The notes below the pieces were generated by a model that saw nothing but the letters and a program-made list of their open reading frames with translations, ran no database searches and was not told the DNA's origin. This document shows positions 24,496 to 34,791 of a DNA stretch of 64,000 nucleotides, one piece after another (within the stretch, counting starts at the first letter, position 1; every line of letters begins with the position of its first letter). Source of the DNA: DASQFQ01 sp038238015 (GTDB lineage: Bacteria > Actinomycetota > Thermoleophilia > Solirubrobacterales > Solirubrobacteraceae); contig JBBRYA010000004.1 in assembly GCA_038238015.1 (NCBI GenBank), forward strand, positions 36,024 to 100,023. Reading direction: 5' to 3'. A program made the translations under genes and the position numbers.

Positions 24496-25481
24496 AGCCG
24501 CTGATCGACGGCCACGGGCGCCCGATCGGGGACGTGCGGATCTCGGTCACCGACCGCTGTAACTTCCGCTGCCAGTACTGCATGCCGGCCGAGGGGCTGC
24601 CATGGCTGAACCGCGAGTCGCTGCTCTCCTACGAGGAGGTCGCGCGGATCGTCGGCCTGCTCGCGTCGATGGGCGTCCACGACGTGCGCCTTACCGGCGG
24701 CGAGCCGCTGGTGCGCCGCGAGCTCTGGCGCCTGGTGGAGATGCTCGCGGCCGACCCCGGCGTGCACGACCTCTCGCTCACCACCAACGGCTACCTGCTG
24801 GCGAGCCAGGTCGACGGCCTCGTCGCCGCGGGCCTGCGCCGCGTCAACGTGTCGCTGGACTCGCTCGCCGCCGACCGCTTCTTCCAGCTCACCCGGCGCG
24901 ACTCGCTCGGCCAGGTGCTCGCGGGCCTCGAGGCCGCTCAGCTCCACCCCGAGCTGCGCCCGATCAAGGTCAACGTCGTCGCGCTGCGCGACTTCACCGA
25001 GGACGAGGTCGTGCGCTTCGCCGAGTTCGCCCGCACGCGCCCGTTCGTCGTGCGCTTCATCGAGTACATGCCGCTCGACGCCGACCGCACGTGGACCGCC
25101 GATCAGGTGCTGCCCAACGCCGAGATCCGCGACCTCATCCACGCGGTGCACCCGCTCGAGCAGGTCGGCCGCGACCGCCACGGCACCTCGCGGCGCTGGC
25201 GCTTCGCCGACGGACAGGGCGAGATCGGCTTCATCTCCCCCGTCTCGGAGCCCTTCTGTGGTGACTGCAACCGCATCCGCATCACCGCCGAGGGGATGCT
25301 GCGCACCTGCCTGTTCTCGCTCAACGAGACCGACCTGCGCGCGCCGCTGCGGGCCGGGGCGACCGATGGCGAGCTCGAGCAGATCGTGCGCGACGCGGTC
25401 TGGCGCAAGGAGCTCAAGCACCACATCGGCGACGAGGGCTTCGTGCAGCCGGCGCGCTCGATGTCGCGCATCGGCGGGTGA
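24492..25481 (+). CDS. moaA: GTP 3',8-cyclase, radical SAM
   Basis: A 329-residue enzyme starting Moco synthesis from GTP. The radical-SAM cluster cysteines are C23, C27 and C30 in CNFRCQYC. The second cluster is bound by C256, C259 and C273 (CGDCNRIRITAEGMLRTC). The chain ends in Gly-Gly, which MoaA needs for activity. ATG 24492 overlaps moaC and its stop overlaps the moeA start. Confidence 0.96.
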   Translation: MKPLIDGHGRPIGDVRISVTDRCNFRCQYCMPAEGLPWLNRESLLSYEEVARIVGLLASMGVHDVRLTGGEPLVRRELWRLVEMLAADPGVHDLSLTTNGYLLASQVDGLVAAGLRRVNVSLDSLAADRFFQLTRRDSLGQVLAGLEAAQLHPELRPIKVNVVALRDFTEDEVVRFAEFARTRPFVVRFIEYMPLDADRTWTADQVLPNAEIRDLIHAVHPLEQVGRDRHGTSRRWRFADGQGEIGFISPVSEPFCGDCNRIRITAEGMLRTCLFSLNETDLRAPLRAGATDGELEQIVRDAVWRKELKHHIGDEGFVQPARSMSRIGG

Positions 25482-26668
25482 TCGACCTCGAGCCGGCCTG
25501 GGCGCTGGTCGCTCAGGCGGCGAGCCCGCTCGAGGCCCAGCGAGTCGCGCTAGGTGACGCCGCCGGGCGGTTCGCCGCCGAGGATCTGCGCAGCGCCGTC
25601 GACCTGCCGCCCTTCGACCGCTCGGCGATGGACGGCTATGCGGTTCGTTCGCAGGACACCAGCGCGGGCCCGCTGCGGCTCGCCGGCGAGCTCGCCGCCG
25701 GCGAGGTCGCGACCGCCGCGCTCGAGCCCGGGACCGCGCTCGGGATCACGACCGGCGCGCCGCTGCCGCCCGGTGCCGACGCCGTCCTGCAGTCAGAGCT
25801 CGCCGAGCTCGATGGCACGACGGTGCGGGCGACCGAGCCGATCCCCGCGCGCCGCCACGTGCGCTTCCAGGGCGAGGACGTCCGCGCGGGCGACACGATC
25901 GTCGCGGCCGGGCAGGAGCTGACGCTCACGCGGGTCTCCTCGCTGGCGGCCGCGGGCGTGGGCGAGGTCAGCGTGCACCGCCGTGCGCGCCTGAGCTTCC
26001 TCGTCACCGGCTCGGAGCTGCTGCCGCTCGGCGCGCCGCCGCAGCCGGGCAAGGTCCACGAGTCAAACGGCCTGCTCGTGCGGCTGCTGGCCGAGCGCGC
26101 CGGCGCCGCGGTCACCGACCTCGGCGTGGTGGCCGACGACTTCGAGGGGACGCGCGCGGCGGTCGATGCCGGCCTCGGTGGCGACGTGCTCGTCGTCTCG
26201 GGCGGCGTCTCGGTCGGCCCGCACGACCACGTGCGCCCCGCCTTCGAGGCCTGCGGGGTGGAGGAGGTCTTCTGGCGCGTGCGCGTCAAGCCCGGCAAGC
26301 CGCTGTGGTTCGGCCGCCGCGGCGACACGCTCGTGTTCGGCCTGCCGGGCAACCCGCTCTCCTCGATCGTGGGCTTCCTCGCGCTGATCGAGCCCGCCCT
26401 GCGGCGCATGCACGGAGAGCACGGAGCGGCGATGCGGACCGTGCGCGCCCGGCTGACCGAGGCAGCGGGCCCGTCGGACGGGCGCACCACCTTCCTCACC
26501 TCTCGGCTCGTCCCCGGCGCCGACGGCGTGCTCGAGGCGACGCCGACCGCCCGCCAGGGCTCCCACCTGACCGGAGCACTGGGCGAGAGCGACGGCTTCG
26601 CGATCGCCCCGCACGGCAGCGAGCCGCTCCCCGCCGGCGCGCTGGTCGACGCGGTCGTGCTGCGGTAG
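25478..26668 (+). CDS. moeA: Molybdopterin molybdenumtransferase
   Basis: A 396-residue MoeA, which inserts molybdate into adenylylated molybdopterin. Evidence is the N-terminal LPPFDRSAMDGYAVRSQD, the MoCF/MogA-like domain with VVSGGVSVGPHDHV, and the substrate loop FGLPGNPLSS. No separate MogA is seen in the window. GTG 25478 overlaps the moaA stop (GTGA), completing a moaC-moaA-moeA operon. Confidence 0.94.
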   Translation: MIDLEPAWALVAQAASPLEAQRVALGDAAGRFAAEDLRSAVDLPPFDRSAMDGYAVRSQDTSAGPLRLAGELAAGEVATAALEPGTALGITTGAPLPPGADAVLQSELAELDGTTVRATEPIPARRHVRFQGEDVRAGDTIVAAGQELTLTRVSSLAAAGVGEVSVHRRARLSFLVTGSELLPLGAPPQPGKVHESNGLLVRLLAERAGAAVTDLGVVADDFEGTRAAVDAGLGGDVLVVSGGVSVGPHDHVRPAFEACGVEEVFWRVRVKPGKPLWFGRRGDTLVFGLPGNPLSSIVGFLALIEPALRRMHGEHGAAMRTVRARLTEAAGPSDGRTTFLTSRLVPGADGVLEATPTARQGSHLTGALGESDGFAIAPHGSEPLPAGALVDAVVLR

Positions 26669-26725
26669 CCGATCGCCCCGCCTGGGTACAGGAGGAGCGT
26701 TCTGACACCGGCACGAGGGGGAGAC

Positions 26726-27628
26726 GTGGCGTTCAAGAGTCCGCAGGGGATCACCGAGGCCGGCATCGAAACCGGCGTCACCAAGGCGGCGCTGTCCTGG
26801 GACAAGGCGATCGTGGCCGGCTTCCTCGCCGGCGCGTACATCGCGTTCGCGGGCCTGCTGGCCATCGCGACGACCTCGGGGCTTGACCCGAAGACCTGGG
26901 GGACGCTGCCCACGCTCGTCGCCGGCTCGGTCTTCGCGCTCGGCCTGATCCTCGTCGTGCTCGCCGGCTCGGAGCTGCTGACCGGCAACATGGCGCTGGT
27001 CCCGCTCGCGGCGTTCTCGCGGCGGGTCGGCCTCGGCGCGCTGAGCCGGAACTTCGGCTGGGTGCTGATCGGCAACCTGCTCGGCTCGCTGTTCGTCGCC
27101 TACTTCCTGGCCGTGCAGTCCGGCGTGGTCACCGCCGACCTGCCGCTCGCGCGGCTCGCCGCCATCGCCAAGGCCAAGGCCGTGACCGAGACCGAGTGGC
27201 AGATCTTCCTGCGCGCGGTCGGCTGCAACTGGCTCGTCTGCCTGGCCGTCTGGATGGCCATGGCGGCCGAGGACGTGGCAGGGAAGATCCTCGCGATCTT
27301 CTTCCCGATCATGGCCTTCGTCGCCATGGGCTTCGACCACGTGGTGGCCAACATGTTCTTCCTGCCCGCGGCGATCTTCGCCCACGTGCCCGGAATCGGC
27401 TGGTGGGACACGGTCCACAACTGGATCTTCGCGTTCCTCGGCAACCTGGTCGGCGCCGGGGTCTTCGTGGCCGGCAGCTACTGGTACCTGTACGGCCGCC
27501 CGGTGGACGTCGCCGAGCGCGGGGCGGGCGACACCGAGCGCACGGGCACGGCCGCGACGGACGGTGACGGCGACGGGCGCGCGCGGACCGGGACGATCAG
27601 CTCCGGCCGCGGCCCAGCAGGCGTCTGA
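26726..27628 (+). CDS. Formate/nitrite transporter family channel
   Basis: A 300-residue FocA/NirC-type protein with six membrane helices, including AGSELLTGNMALVPLAAFSR and GFDHVVANMFFLPAAIF, which match the family's pore and omega-loop regions. After about residue 260 a hydrophilic tail rich in Gly, Thr, Arg and Asp follows. GTG 26726 is preceded by GAGGGGGAGA. It may move formate or nitrite, which would fit the molybdenum enzymes, but hydrosulfide is also carried by this family. It overlaps the convergent coxG-like gene by 32 bases. Confidence 0.9.
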   Translation: MAFKSPQGITEAGIETGVTKAALSWDKAIVAGFLAGAYIAFAGLLAIATTSGLDPKTWGTLPTLVAGSVFALGLILVVLAGSELLTGNMALVPLAAFSRRVGLGALSRNFGWVLIGNLLGSLFVAYFLAVQSGVVTADLPLARLAAIAKAKAVTETEWQIFLRAVGCNWLVCLAVWMAMAAEDVAGKILAIFFPIMAFVAMGFDHVVANMFFLPAAIFAHVPGIGWWDTVHNWIFAFLGNLVGAGVFVAGSYWYLYGRPVDVAERGAGDTERTGTAATDGDGDGRARTGTISSGRGPAGV

Positions 27629-28208
27629 CCCGCTCCCACAGCACGGAGGCCATCAGCGAGAAGCCCTTGACCGGCGCCGCCGGCGGCGGCGCCGGGGTCG
27701 GGCTGGTGGGCGAGGCGGCCGGCTCGCCCGCCGTGGTCGTCGGCTGCGGCGCGGCGGGGGCCTCGCCGAGGCGGCCCTGCAGGCAGGTGGCGAAGTCGCG
27801 CAGCAGGCGGTTGGAGACGTCCTCGATCATCCCCGGGCGCCCGAAGCGCGCGAGGCGCCCGGTGATCGAGAAGTCGGTGACGGCGTCCACGCGCGTGCCG
27901 CCGCCGTCCTCGACGAGCGTGTTGACGATCGTCGCGCTTGCGCCGCCCTGGCCGCGCTTGTCGGTCCCGCGGGCCTTCAGCGTCGCGACGTGGGTCGCCT
28001 CGTCGGCACTCTCGATCCGGATGGTGCCGCGGTAGTTCGCGGTCGTCGGGCCGAGCTTGACCTGGAAGGTGCCGGTGTAGTTGCCCTCCTCGTCGTGCTC
28101 GGTGATCGCCGCGCCGGGCAGGCAGGGAGCGACGCGCTCGAGGTCGTTGAGCACCGCCCAGACCTGGTCGATCGGGGCGTTGACCTGGAAGGACTGCTCC
28201 ATCTTCAT
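27597..28208 (-). CDS. coxG: CoxG-like SRPBCC protein
   Basis: A 203-residue protein. Residues 1-150 form a START/SRPBCC fold typical of CO dehydrogenase subunit G (MEQSFQVNAPIDQVWAVLND, VAPCLPGAAI). Then comes a proline- and alanine-rich linker and a C-terminal amphipathic or hydrophobic segment, as expected for the membrane-anchoring role proposed for CoxG. ATG 28208 has AGGAGG 7 bases upstream. It overlaps the mocA-like gene and is the last gene of the cox-like operon. Confidence 0.85.
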   Translation of the reverse strand: MKMEQSFQVNAPIDQVWAVLNDLERVAPCLPGAAITEHDEEGNYTGTFQVKLGPTTANYRGTIRIESADEATHVATLKARGTDKRGQGGASATIVNTLVEDGGGTRVDAVTDFSITGRLARFGRPGMIEDVSNRLLRDFATCLQGRLGEAPAAPQPTTTAGEPAASPTSPTPAPPPAAPVKGFSLMASVLWERVRRLLGRGRS

Positions 28209-28774
28209 GTCTGGACCTCCTGCAGCGTCTCGGGGGTGTCGATGTCGGTCGGGTCGCCGAGCTCGCCGCACTCGACCTCGCACACTCCTACCCCTTCGAG
28301 CAGCTCGCGTGCGCCGACGTCCCCGCGCAGGCCGCCGACGCGCTCGAGCACGCGGGCCGCGAGCAGCACGGGGTGGCCGGGAGTCCCGGCGTAGGTCGCG
28401 CGCACCGCATCACAGCCGTCACGGCGCCCGGCGATCACGGCGTCGATCGCGGCGGCGCTGATGAACGGCTGGTCGCCGAGCGTGACCACGATCTCCGAGC
28501 AGCCGGCCAGCGCCGCGACGCCGGCGTTCAGCGATGCCGCCTGGCCCTCCTCCCAGTCCTGCGCGACCACGGGCAGGGCGACGCCGAGCGCCACGCCGGC
28601 CTGGATCTCCGCGGCCGCCGCGCCGAGCACGACGACGACGGGGCCGAGCTCGCGCGCGCCGAGCATGGCGGCGACGGCGTGCTCGAGCAACGGGCGCCCG
28701 CGCAGCTGCGCGAGCTGCTTGGGCGCGCCGAAGCGCCGCGCGCCCCCTGCGGCGAGGACGAGGCCTCCGACTAT
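28205..28774 (-). CDS. MobA/MocA-like molybdenum cofactor nucleotidyltransferase, apparent ATA start
   Basis: A 189-residue enzyme: GLVLAAGGARRFGAPKQL is the nucleotide-binding signature, with VVTLGDQPFIS as the metal-binding aspartate region. It would attach CMP or GMP to molybdopterin for the adjacent hydroxylase, CMP being usual for this enzyme family. No ATG, GTG or TTG is in frame before the signature. The only sensible position is ATA 28774, which overlaps the TAG stop of the upstream gene (ATAG), just as ATGA overlaps occur elsewhere here. GGGG lies about 7 bases before. Confidence 0.78.
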   Translation of the reverse strand: MVGGLVLAAGGARRFGAPKQLAQLRGRPLLEHAVAAMLGARELGPVVVVLGAAAAEIQAGVALGVALPVVAQDWEEGQAASLNAGVAALAGCSEIVVTLGDQPFISAAAIDAVIAGRRDGCDAVRATYAGTPGHPVLLAARVLERVGGLRGDVGARELLEGVGVCEVECGELGDPTDIDTPETLQEVQT

Positions 28775-29913
28775 GCCGGCACCCCGTCCTCCAGCAGCTC
28801 GGCGAGTGCCTCCAGCGAGGCGATCGAGTTGCCCGGCAGCAGGTGGTCGACGTGCGGGAGCGCCGCGCGCATCCCGCGCGTGAGCGGCTCGTAGCGCGCG
28901 TCCGCGGCCAGCGGGTTCAGCCACACGATGCGGTGCGCGCAGCGCGCCAGGCGCCCCATCTCCTCCGCGAGCTGCTCGGGGTCGCCGCGGTCCCAGCCGT
29001 CGGAGAGCACGACGATCACCGCGCCGCGGCCGATGCGCCGGCCGTGCTCGCGGTTGAGCTGGCCGATCGCCTCCCCGATCCGCGTCCCGCCCGACCAGTC
29101 GGCAACCCGCTCGGCGGCCCGGCTCAGGGCGCGGTCGGGGTCGCGGCCCGCCAGCTCGCGGGTGACGCGGGTCAGCCGCGTGCCGAACACGAACGCCTCG
29201 ACCCGCGAGCGCGCCGCGACGCTGGCCTGCAGGTACTGGAGCAGCATGCGCGAGTAGGGCGCCATCGAGCCCGAGACGTCGCACACCAGCACCAGCCGCC
29301 GCGGGCGCTCGGCGGGCTCGCGGAAGCGACGCTCCACGAGCTCGCCGCCGTGGCGCAGCGACACCCGGATGGTCGCGCGCAGGTCGTGGACGTCGCGGCG
29401 GCGCGCGGTCGGCCGGGTGCGGCGGCTCAGCCGCCGCGGGGCGCGCAGTGCGAGCCGGCGCAGCAGCGCCCGCGCGGTCGCGCGCTCGGCGTCGGTGTAG
29501 AGCGCGAAGTCCTTCTCGCGCAGCAGCTCCTCCTCGCTCCAGGCCGCCGGTGCGGGCGCGACCTCGAGCTCGGCGGGCGGGGCGAGCTCGGGCGCGTTGG
29601 CGCGCGGGAGCGCCATCCGACCGACCTGGCCGAGCTCCTCGAGCGGGTCCGGGCGCGGCCCCGTGTGCCCGGCGAAGACCACCGTGAAGGCCTCGGCGAA
29701 CGCGGCGAAGTCGGCCCGCGAGGAGCACAGGACCGTACGAAGGGCGAGCGCCGACTCCTCGCGCGAGCTCGCGTCGACCGCGGCGAGCGCCCGGTGGGCG
29801 CCCAGCACCGCGCCGACGCCGACGCGCACCCCGCGGGCGCGCAGCTCCGCCGCCAGGCGCGAGAGCGCGGGCTCGGGCGTCGCGATCACGGGCGCGCCTG
29901 GCGGCTCAGGCAC
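28771..29913 (-). CDS. coxE: CoxE-like von Willebrand factor A domain protein
   Basis: A 380-residue protein of the CoxE/VWA family. The metal-ion-dependent adhesion site DVSGSM lies after LVLVCD, followed by the later MIDAS residues in SGGTRIGEAI and VVLSDGWDRG. A long charged N-terminal part precedes it. With the MoxR ATPase it forms a chaperone-like pair thought to mature the active site of CO-dehydrogenase-type enzymes. GTG 29913 overlaps the ATPase stop by 8 bases; GTG 29889 and GTG 29934 are alternatives. Confidence 0.85.
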   Translation of the reverse strand: MPEPPGAPVIATPEPALSRLAAELRARGVRVGVGAVLGAHRALAAVDASSREESALALRTVLCSSRADFAAFAEAFTVVFAGHTGPRPDPLEELGQVGRMALPRANAPELAPPAELEVAPAPAAWSEEELLREKDFALYTDAERATARALLRRLALRAPRRLSRRTRPTARRRDVHDLRATIRVSLRHGGELVERRFREPAERPRRLVLVCDVSGSMAPYSRMLLQYLQASVAARSRVEAFVFGTRLTRVTRELAGRDPDRALSRAAERVADWSGGTRIGEAIGQLNREHGRRIGRGAVIVVLSDGWDRGDPEQLAEEMGRLARCAHRIVWLNPLAADARYEPLTRGMRAALPHVDHLLPGNSIASLEALAELLEDGVPA

Positions 29914-30778
29914 CGCGCAGCACGCCCAGCTCACGCACGCGGTCGATGTCCTCGCGCACCTTCAGCGCCACCCCGAGGGTGTCCTCGAGCGGAGCCTCGG
30001 GGTCGAGCGCGAGCAGCGCGCGCGCCCAGGTGATGGTCTCCCCGACCCCGGGCAGCTTGTAGAGCTCCTGGCGCCGCAGCCGCGCCACCGCCGCGCAGAC
30101 CCGCGCGGCCACCTCCTCGGGCACGCCGGGCAGCCGCGCGCGCACGATCTCGGCCTCGCGCTCGCGGTCGGGATAGTCGATCCAGTGGTAGAGGCAGCGG
30201 CGCTTGAGCGCGTCGTGCAGCTCGCGCGTGCGGTTGGAGGTGAGGATCACGAGCGGACGCACCGTCGCCTCGACGGTCCCGAGCTCCGGGATCGTGACCG
30301 CGAAGTCCGAGAGGAACTCGAGCAGGAAGGCCTCGAACTCGTCGTCAGCGCGGTCGATCTCGTCGATCAGCAGCACCGAGGGGCCGTCGTGCTCCAGCGC
30401 CTCGAGCAGCGGCCGGCGCAGCAGGAACTCGCGGCCGAAGAGCTCGTGGGGCTCCCCCGCGCCCGCCTCCGCTGCGCGGATCGCCAGCAGCTGGCGCGCG
30501 TAGTCCCAGTCATAGACGGCGTGATGGAGGTCGATCCCCTCGTGGCACTGCAGGCGGATCAGGCGCGCGCCCTGCGCCGCGGCGAGCGCGCGCGCCACCT
30601 CGGTCTTGCCGACCCCGGCCTCGCCCTCGAGCAGCAGCGGCTGCTCGAGCACCGACGCGAGGTAGATCGAGGTGGCCAGCGCGCTGTCGGCGAGGTAGCC
30701 CTCGCCGGCCAGCGCGCGCGTGACCTCCTCGATGCTGCCCAGCGTCGCAGTCTGCCCTCGCCCAGAGGGCTCGGTCAC
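29906..30778 (-). CDS. coxD: MoxR/CoxD-family AAA+ ATPase
   Basis: A 290-residue ATPase: Walker A GEAGVGKT (52-59), Walker B VLLIDEIDRAD, sensor 1 ILTSNRTREL, and arginine finger region LKRRCLYHW. MoxR proteins act with VWA partners, here encoded directly downstream with overlapping ends. In CO dehydrogenase operons CoxD helps assemble the molybdenum-copper site; whether a related modification happens here is unknown. GTG 30778 follows the flavoprotein stop by 3 bases. Confidence 0.9.
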   Translation of the reverse strand: MTEPSGRGQTATLGSIEEVTRALAGEGYLADSALATSIYLASVLEQPLLLEGEAGVGKTEVARALAAAQGARLIRLQCHEGIDLHHAVYDWDYARQLLAIRAAEAGAGEPHELFGREFLLRRPLLEALEHDGPSVLLIDEIDRADDEFEAFLLEFLSDFAVTIPELGTVEATVRPLVILTSNRTRELHDALKRRCLYHWIDYPDREREAEIVRARLPGVPEEVAARVCAAVARLRRQELYKLPGVGETITWARALLALDPEAPLEDTLGVALKVREDIDRVRELGVLRGA

Positions 30779-30781
30779 CGG

Positions 30782-31633
30782 CTACGCCTCGGCCGCCGCC
30801 GCCTGCTCGAGCGCGCGCCGGCACAGCACCCGCGCCAGATGGCGCTTGTAGTCCGCGCTCGCGTTGAGGTCGGCGGGCGGGCTCGTGCCCTCGGCGGCCT
30901 GCTCGGCGGCGCGGGCGATCGCGTCGGCGTCCAGCGAGCCGCCGCGCAGCGCCTCCTCCACCGCCGTCGCGCGCAGCGGCACCGAGGCCATGTGCGTGAG
31001 CCCCACGCGCACGTCCTCGCAGGAGCCGTCGCTCGCCTTCTTGATCGAGGCCGACACGGCGACCATCGCCCAGTCCTCCTGGCGGCGGTTGAACTTCTCG
31101 TAGCCGTGGCCGTAGCCCTCGAGCGCGGGCAGCGAGACCGAGGTGATGATCTCGTCGTCGCCGATCGAGGTCGTGAGGTAGTCCTCGAACAGGTCCGCGG
31201 CGGCGATCTCGCGCTCCCCGTTCGGGCCGGTCACGCTGACCGTCCCGTCGTAGGCGAGCAGCAGCGCCGGCATGTCCGACGCAGGGTCGCCGTGCGCGAG
31301 CGTGCCGCCGATCGTCCCGCGGTTGCGCACCTGCTGGTCAGCGATCGTCGCCGCCGCCAGCGCCGCGGCCCCGAGCCCCTCCTCGGTCGCGACGGCGTGG
31401 TGGCGGGTCATCGCCCCCAGCCGGAAGCCGCCGTTGGCGCGCTCGATGCCGCTCAGCCCCGGGATACGGCGCAGGTCCACCAGCAGCGTCGGCGCCGCGA
31501 GCCGGAGCTTCATCAGCGGCAGCAGCGAGTGCCCGCCGGCGAGCAGCTTGGCGTCCTCGCCGCCGTCGCGCAACGCGGCCAGCGCGTCCTCGATGGTCTC
31601 CGGGGCGACGTAGTCGAAGTCCGCGGGGATCAT
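30782..31633 (-). CDS. coxM: Xanthine dehydrogenase-family FAD-binding subunit (CoxM-like)
   Basis: A 283-residue flavoprotein with FAD-binding loops KLLAGGHSLLPLMKLRL and RNRGTIGGTLAHGDPASDMP, both typical of CoxM. It passes electrons from the iron-sulfur subunit to the quinone pool or another acceptor. ATG 31633 overlaps the large-subunit stop (ATGA). The S-L-M gene order is that of form II clusters. Confidence 0.93.
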   Translation of the reverse strand: MIPADFDYVAPETIEDALAALRDGGEDAKLLAGGHSLLPLMKLRLAAPTLLVDLRRIPGLSGIERANGGFRLGAMTRHHAVATEEGLGAAALAAATIADQQVRNRGTIGGTLAHGDPASDMPALLLAYDGTVSVTGPNGEREIAAADLFEDYLTTSIGDDEIITSVSLPALEGYGHGYEKFNRRQEDWAMVAVSASIKKASDGSCEDVRVGLTHMASVPLRATAVEEALRGGSLDADAIARAAEQAAEGTSPPADLNASADYKRHLARVLCRRALEQAAAAEA

Positions 31634-34019
31634 TGCGCACCTCCGCCGGCCGCCGGGCCGGAGGCTTCTCCGATCGCTTCCCAGATCCGCATCGGGCTCA
31701 GCGGCATGTCCATGTAGGTGACCCCGAGTGGGCGCAGCGCGTCGATCACCGCGTTGGTGACCGCCGCCGAGGAGGCGATCGTGCCCGCCTCGCCGATGCC
31801 CTTGACCCCGAGCGAGTTCGTCGGCGACGGCGTCTCGGTGCGGTCGGTCTCGATGTTCGGGACGTCGGCCGCGCTCGGGAGCGCGTAGTCCACGAAGGTG
31901 CCGGTCACGAGCTGGCCGTCCTCGTCGTAGTGGATGCGCTCGAAGAGCGCCTGGCCGATGCCGTGCACGACGCCGCCGTGGACCTGGCCGTCGATCAGCA
32001 TCGGGTTGACCGCCGGGCCGCAGTCGTCGACCGCGATGTAGCGGACGATGTCCACCTTGCCCGTCTCCGCGTCCACGTCGACGACGCAGCAGTGCGCGCC
32101 GAACGGGAACACGAAGTTCTCCGGGTCGTAGAACGACGTCTCCTCCAGCCCGGGCTCCATCCCGTCGGGCAGGTTCTCGGGGATGTGGGCCTCGCCGGAG
32201 GCCTCGGCCAGCGTCAGGCCCTTGTCGGGCGAGCCCTTGACCGAGAACTTCCCGTCGGCGACCTCGATGTCCTCGGGCGCCGCCTCGAGCTGGTGGGCGA
32301 TGATCTGGCGGATCTTGTCGGCGACCTTTCCGGCCGCGCGCGAGACCGCCTCGCCGCCGACCGACAGCGAGCGCGAGCCGTAGGTGCCCAGGCCCTGCGG
32401 GCCGGTCCCGGTGTCGCCGTGGATGACCTCCACCTGCGCCGGGTCGCAGCCCAGGCGGTCCGCGACGATCTGCGCGAAGCCGGTCTCGTGGCCCTGGCCG
32501 TGCGGCGAGGTCCCGGTGAACACCGTCACCGCGCCGGTGATGTGCACCCGCACCATCGCGGACTCCCACAGGCCCGTCTGCAGGCCGAAGCCGCTCGGGC
32601 CGGTCACCCGCGAGGGCGCCAGACCGCAGATCTCGGTGTAGGTCGAGAAGCCGATCCCGCGGTGAATGCCCCGCGAACGCAGGTCCTCCGCCTCGCGCCT
32701 GACCGACTCGACGTCGACGTGCTCGAGCAGCTTGTCCAGCGTGCCCTGGTAGTTGCCCGAGTCATAGACGATCCCCAGCGCCGTCTCGCACGGGAAGGCG
32801 TCGGCCGCGATGAAGTTCCTGCGCCGCAGCTCGAGCGGATCCATCTCGAGCTCCGCCGCGAGCTGGTCGAGGACGACCTCGATCTGATGCGTGGCCTCGG
32901 GCCGGCCGGCGCCGCGGATCGCGTCCGTCGGCATCTTGTTGGTGAACACGCCCGTGATGTCGGTCTGGACCGCGGGCGTCTTGTAGCACCCGTTCATCAC
33001 GAACGCCCCGAGCGACGGGATCGTCGGCGTGAGCAGCATCAGGTAGGCGCCCATGTCGGCCAGGATCCGCGTGTGGTAGGCGGTCAGCGTGCCGTCGCGC
33101 TTGGCCCCGACCTTCACGTAGGCGATCTGGTCGCGCCCGTGGTGGGAGGCGGCCATGTGCTCCGAGCGCGTCTCGGTCCACTTCACGGGCCGCTCGAGCT
33201 TGCGCGAGAGCCAGGCGCAGAGCACCTCCTCGCCGTAGATCTGCAGCTTGGCGCCGAAGCCGCCGCCGACCTCGGGGGCGATCGCGCGGATGCGCTCCTC
33301 CGACACGCCGAGGATCAGCGACAGGAACAGCCGCAGGAAGTGCGGCACCTGGGTGGTGCTCCAGATGGTCAGCGAGCCGGCACGGTAGTCGGCCAGCACG
33401 CCGCGGGGCTCGATCGGGGCTCCGGAGGTGCGGTGGTTGACCACGCGGCGCTCGAGGATCACGTCGGCCTCGGCGAAGCCGGCCTCGAGGTCGCCGCCGC
33501 CAAGCGACCACTCGTGGCTCTTGTTCGTGCCGAAGTCCTCGTGCACGAGGTCGGCGCCGTCCTCGAGCGCCTTCTCGATGTCGGTCACGGCGGGCAGCGG
33601 GTCGTACTCGACGATGACGTCCTCGACGGCGTCCATGGCGATCTCGCGCGTGTCGGCGATCACGACCGCGACGGGGTCGCCGACGTGCTTGACGACCGCC
33701 TTGGCCAGCGGCCAGTGCTCGGGGGTGTTGACTTCGATCCCCGGCGGCACCCAGGCCATCGGCAGGCCGGACTCGAGGTCGACGTCCTGCCCGGTGTAGA
33801 CCGCGAGCACCCCGGGGCGCTCCATCACGGCGGAGGTGTCGATCGAGGTGATGCGGGCGTGCGCCTCGGGCGAGCGCACGAGCACGGCGTGGACCATGCC
33901 GGGGACGACGATGTCCTCGGTGTAGGAGGCCTTGCCGGTGATGAGCCGCGGGTCCTCCTTGCGGCGCATGGCGCGGCCGACGAACAGGCCCTTGCCGTTG
34001 GTGGCGGTGTCGGTGGCGC

Positions 34020-34023
<4 letters not shown>
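31630..34023 (-). CDS. coxL: Form II CO-dehydrogenase-like molybdopterin large subunit
   Basis: A 797-residue molybdenum hydroxylase large subunit. The active-site loop reads AIRGAGR near residue 370, the form II type, and not the AYxCSFR of true (form I) CO dehydrogenases. The conserved glutamate is in GVKGIGEAGT near the C-terminus, and EVGGGFGAKLQ contacts the cofactor. The substrate is probably not CO, or not mainly CO; purines, aldehydes or other N-heterocycles are options. ATG 34023 overlaps the small-subunit stop. Confidence 0.93.
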
Positions 34024-34511
<488 letters not shown>

Positions 34512-34653
34512 GTGCTGCGTCCTCCCATCGAGACAGTGGTGCTCGGAAGGTAGTCCTCGCGGCGCTCGGATGCCACCCGCCATCCTGACCCGGCGCGCTC
34601 GGCGCCGCCGCGGCGGCGACAATGGAGCCGTCAACCCGACCAGAAAGGCCAGC
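34512..34653. other. Divergent intergenic region upstream of coxS-like operon
   Basis: 142 bases with no gene, one of the few gaps here long enough for conventional promoters. Toward the right GACAAT (34618-34623) could be a -10. Toward the left TACCTT is a weak -10 candidate without a convincing -35. No operator symmetry is obvious apart from GC-rich runs around 34598-34617. Confidence 0.3.
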
Positions 34654-34791
34654 ATGACCGACGACGAGACCACCGAGGACCGGCCCGAGGAGAACGGCGG
34701 CGACAGCGCCGAGTCACCGCCGCCCACCCCCGACAGCGACGACGAGTCTGACGCCGGGACCACCGATCAGCACTCCGACGCCCCTGCCTGA
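34654..34791 (+). CDS. Short acidic, probably disordered protein
   Basis: A 45-residue reading frame rich in Asp, Glu, Ser, Thr and Pro with no hydrophobic core. An AGAAAGG site lies about 7 bases before ATG 34654. It overlaps the proposed start of the flippase-like gene by 26 bases, so it may mainly serve as a coupling leader. Not recognised as any family; real but unproven. Confidence 0.35.
   Translation: MTDDETTEDRPEENGGDSAESPPPTPDSDDESDAGTTDQHSDAPA

Noticed and set aside
28205..29728. Single 507-residue frame covering both VWA and nucleotidyltransferase genes
   Set aside because: Only its last 189 residues make a recognisable domain; the rest is a frame shadow of the VWA protein.
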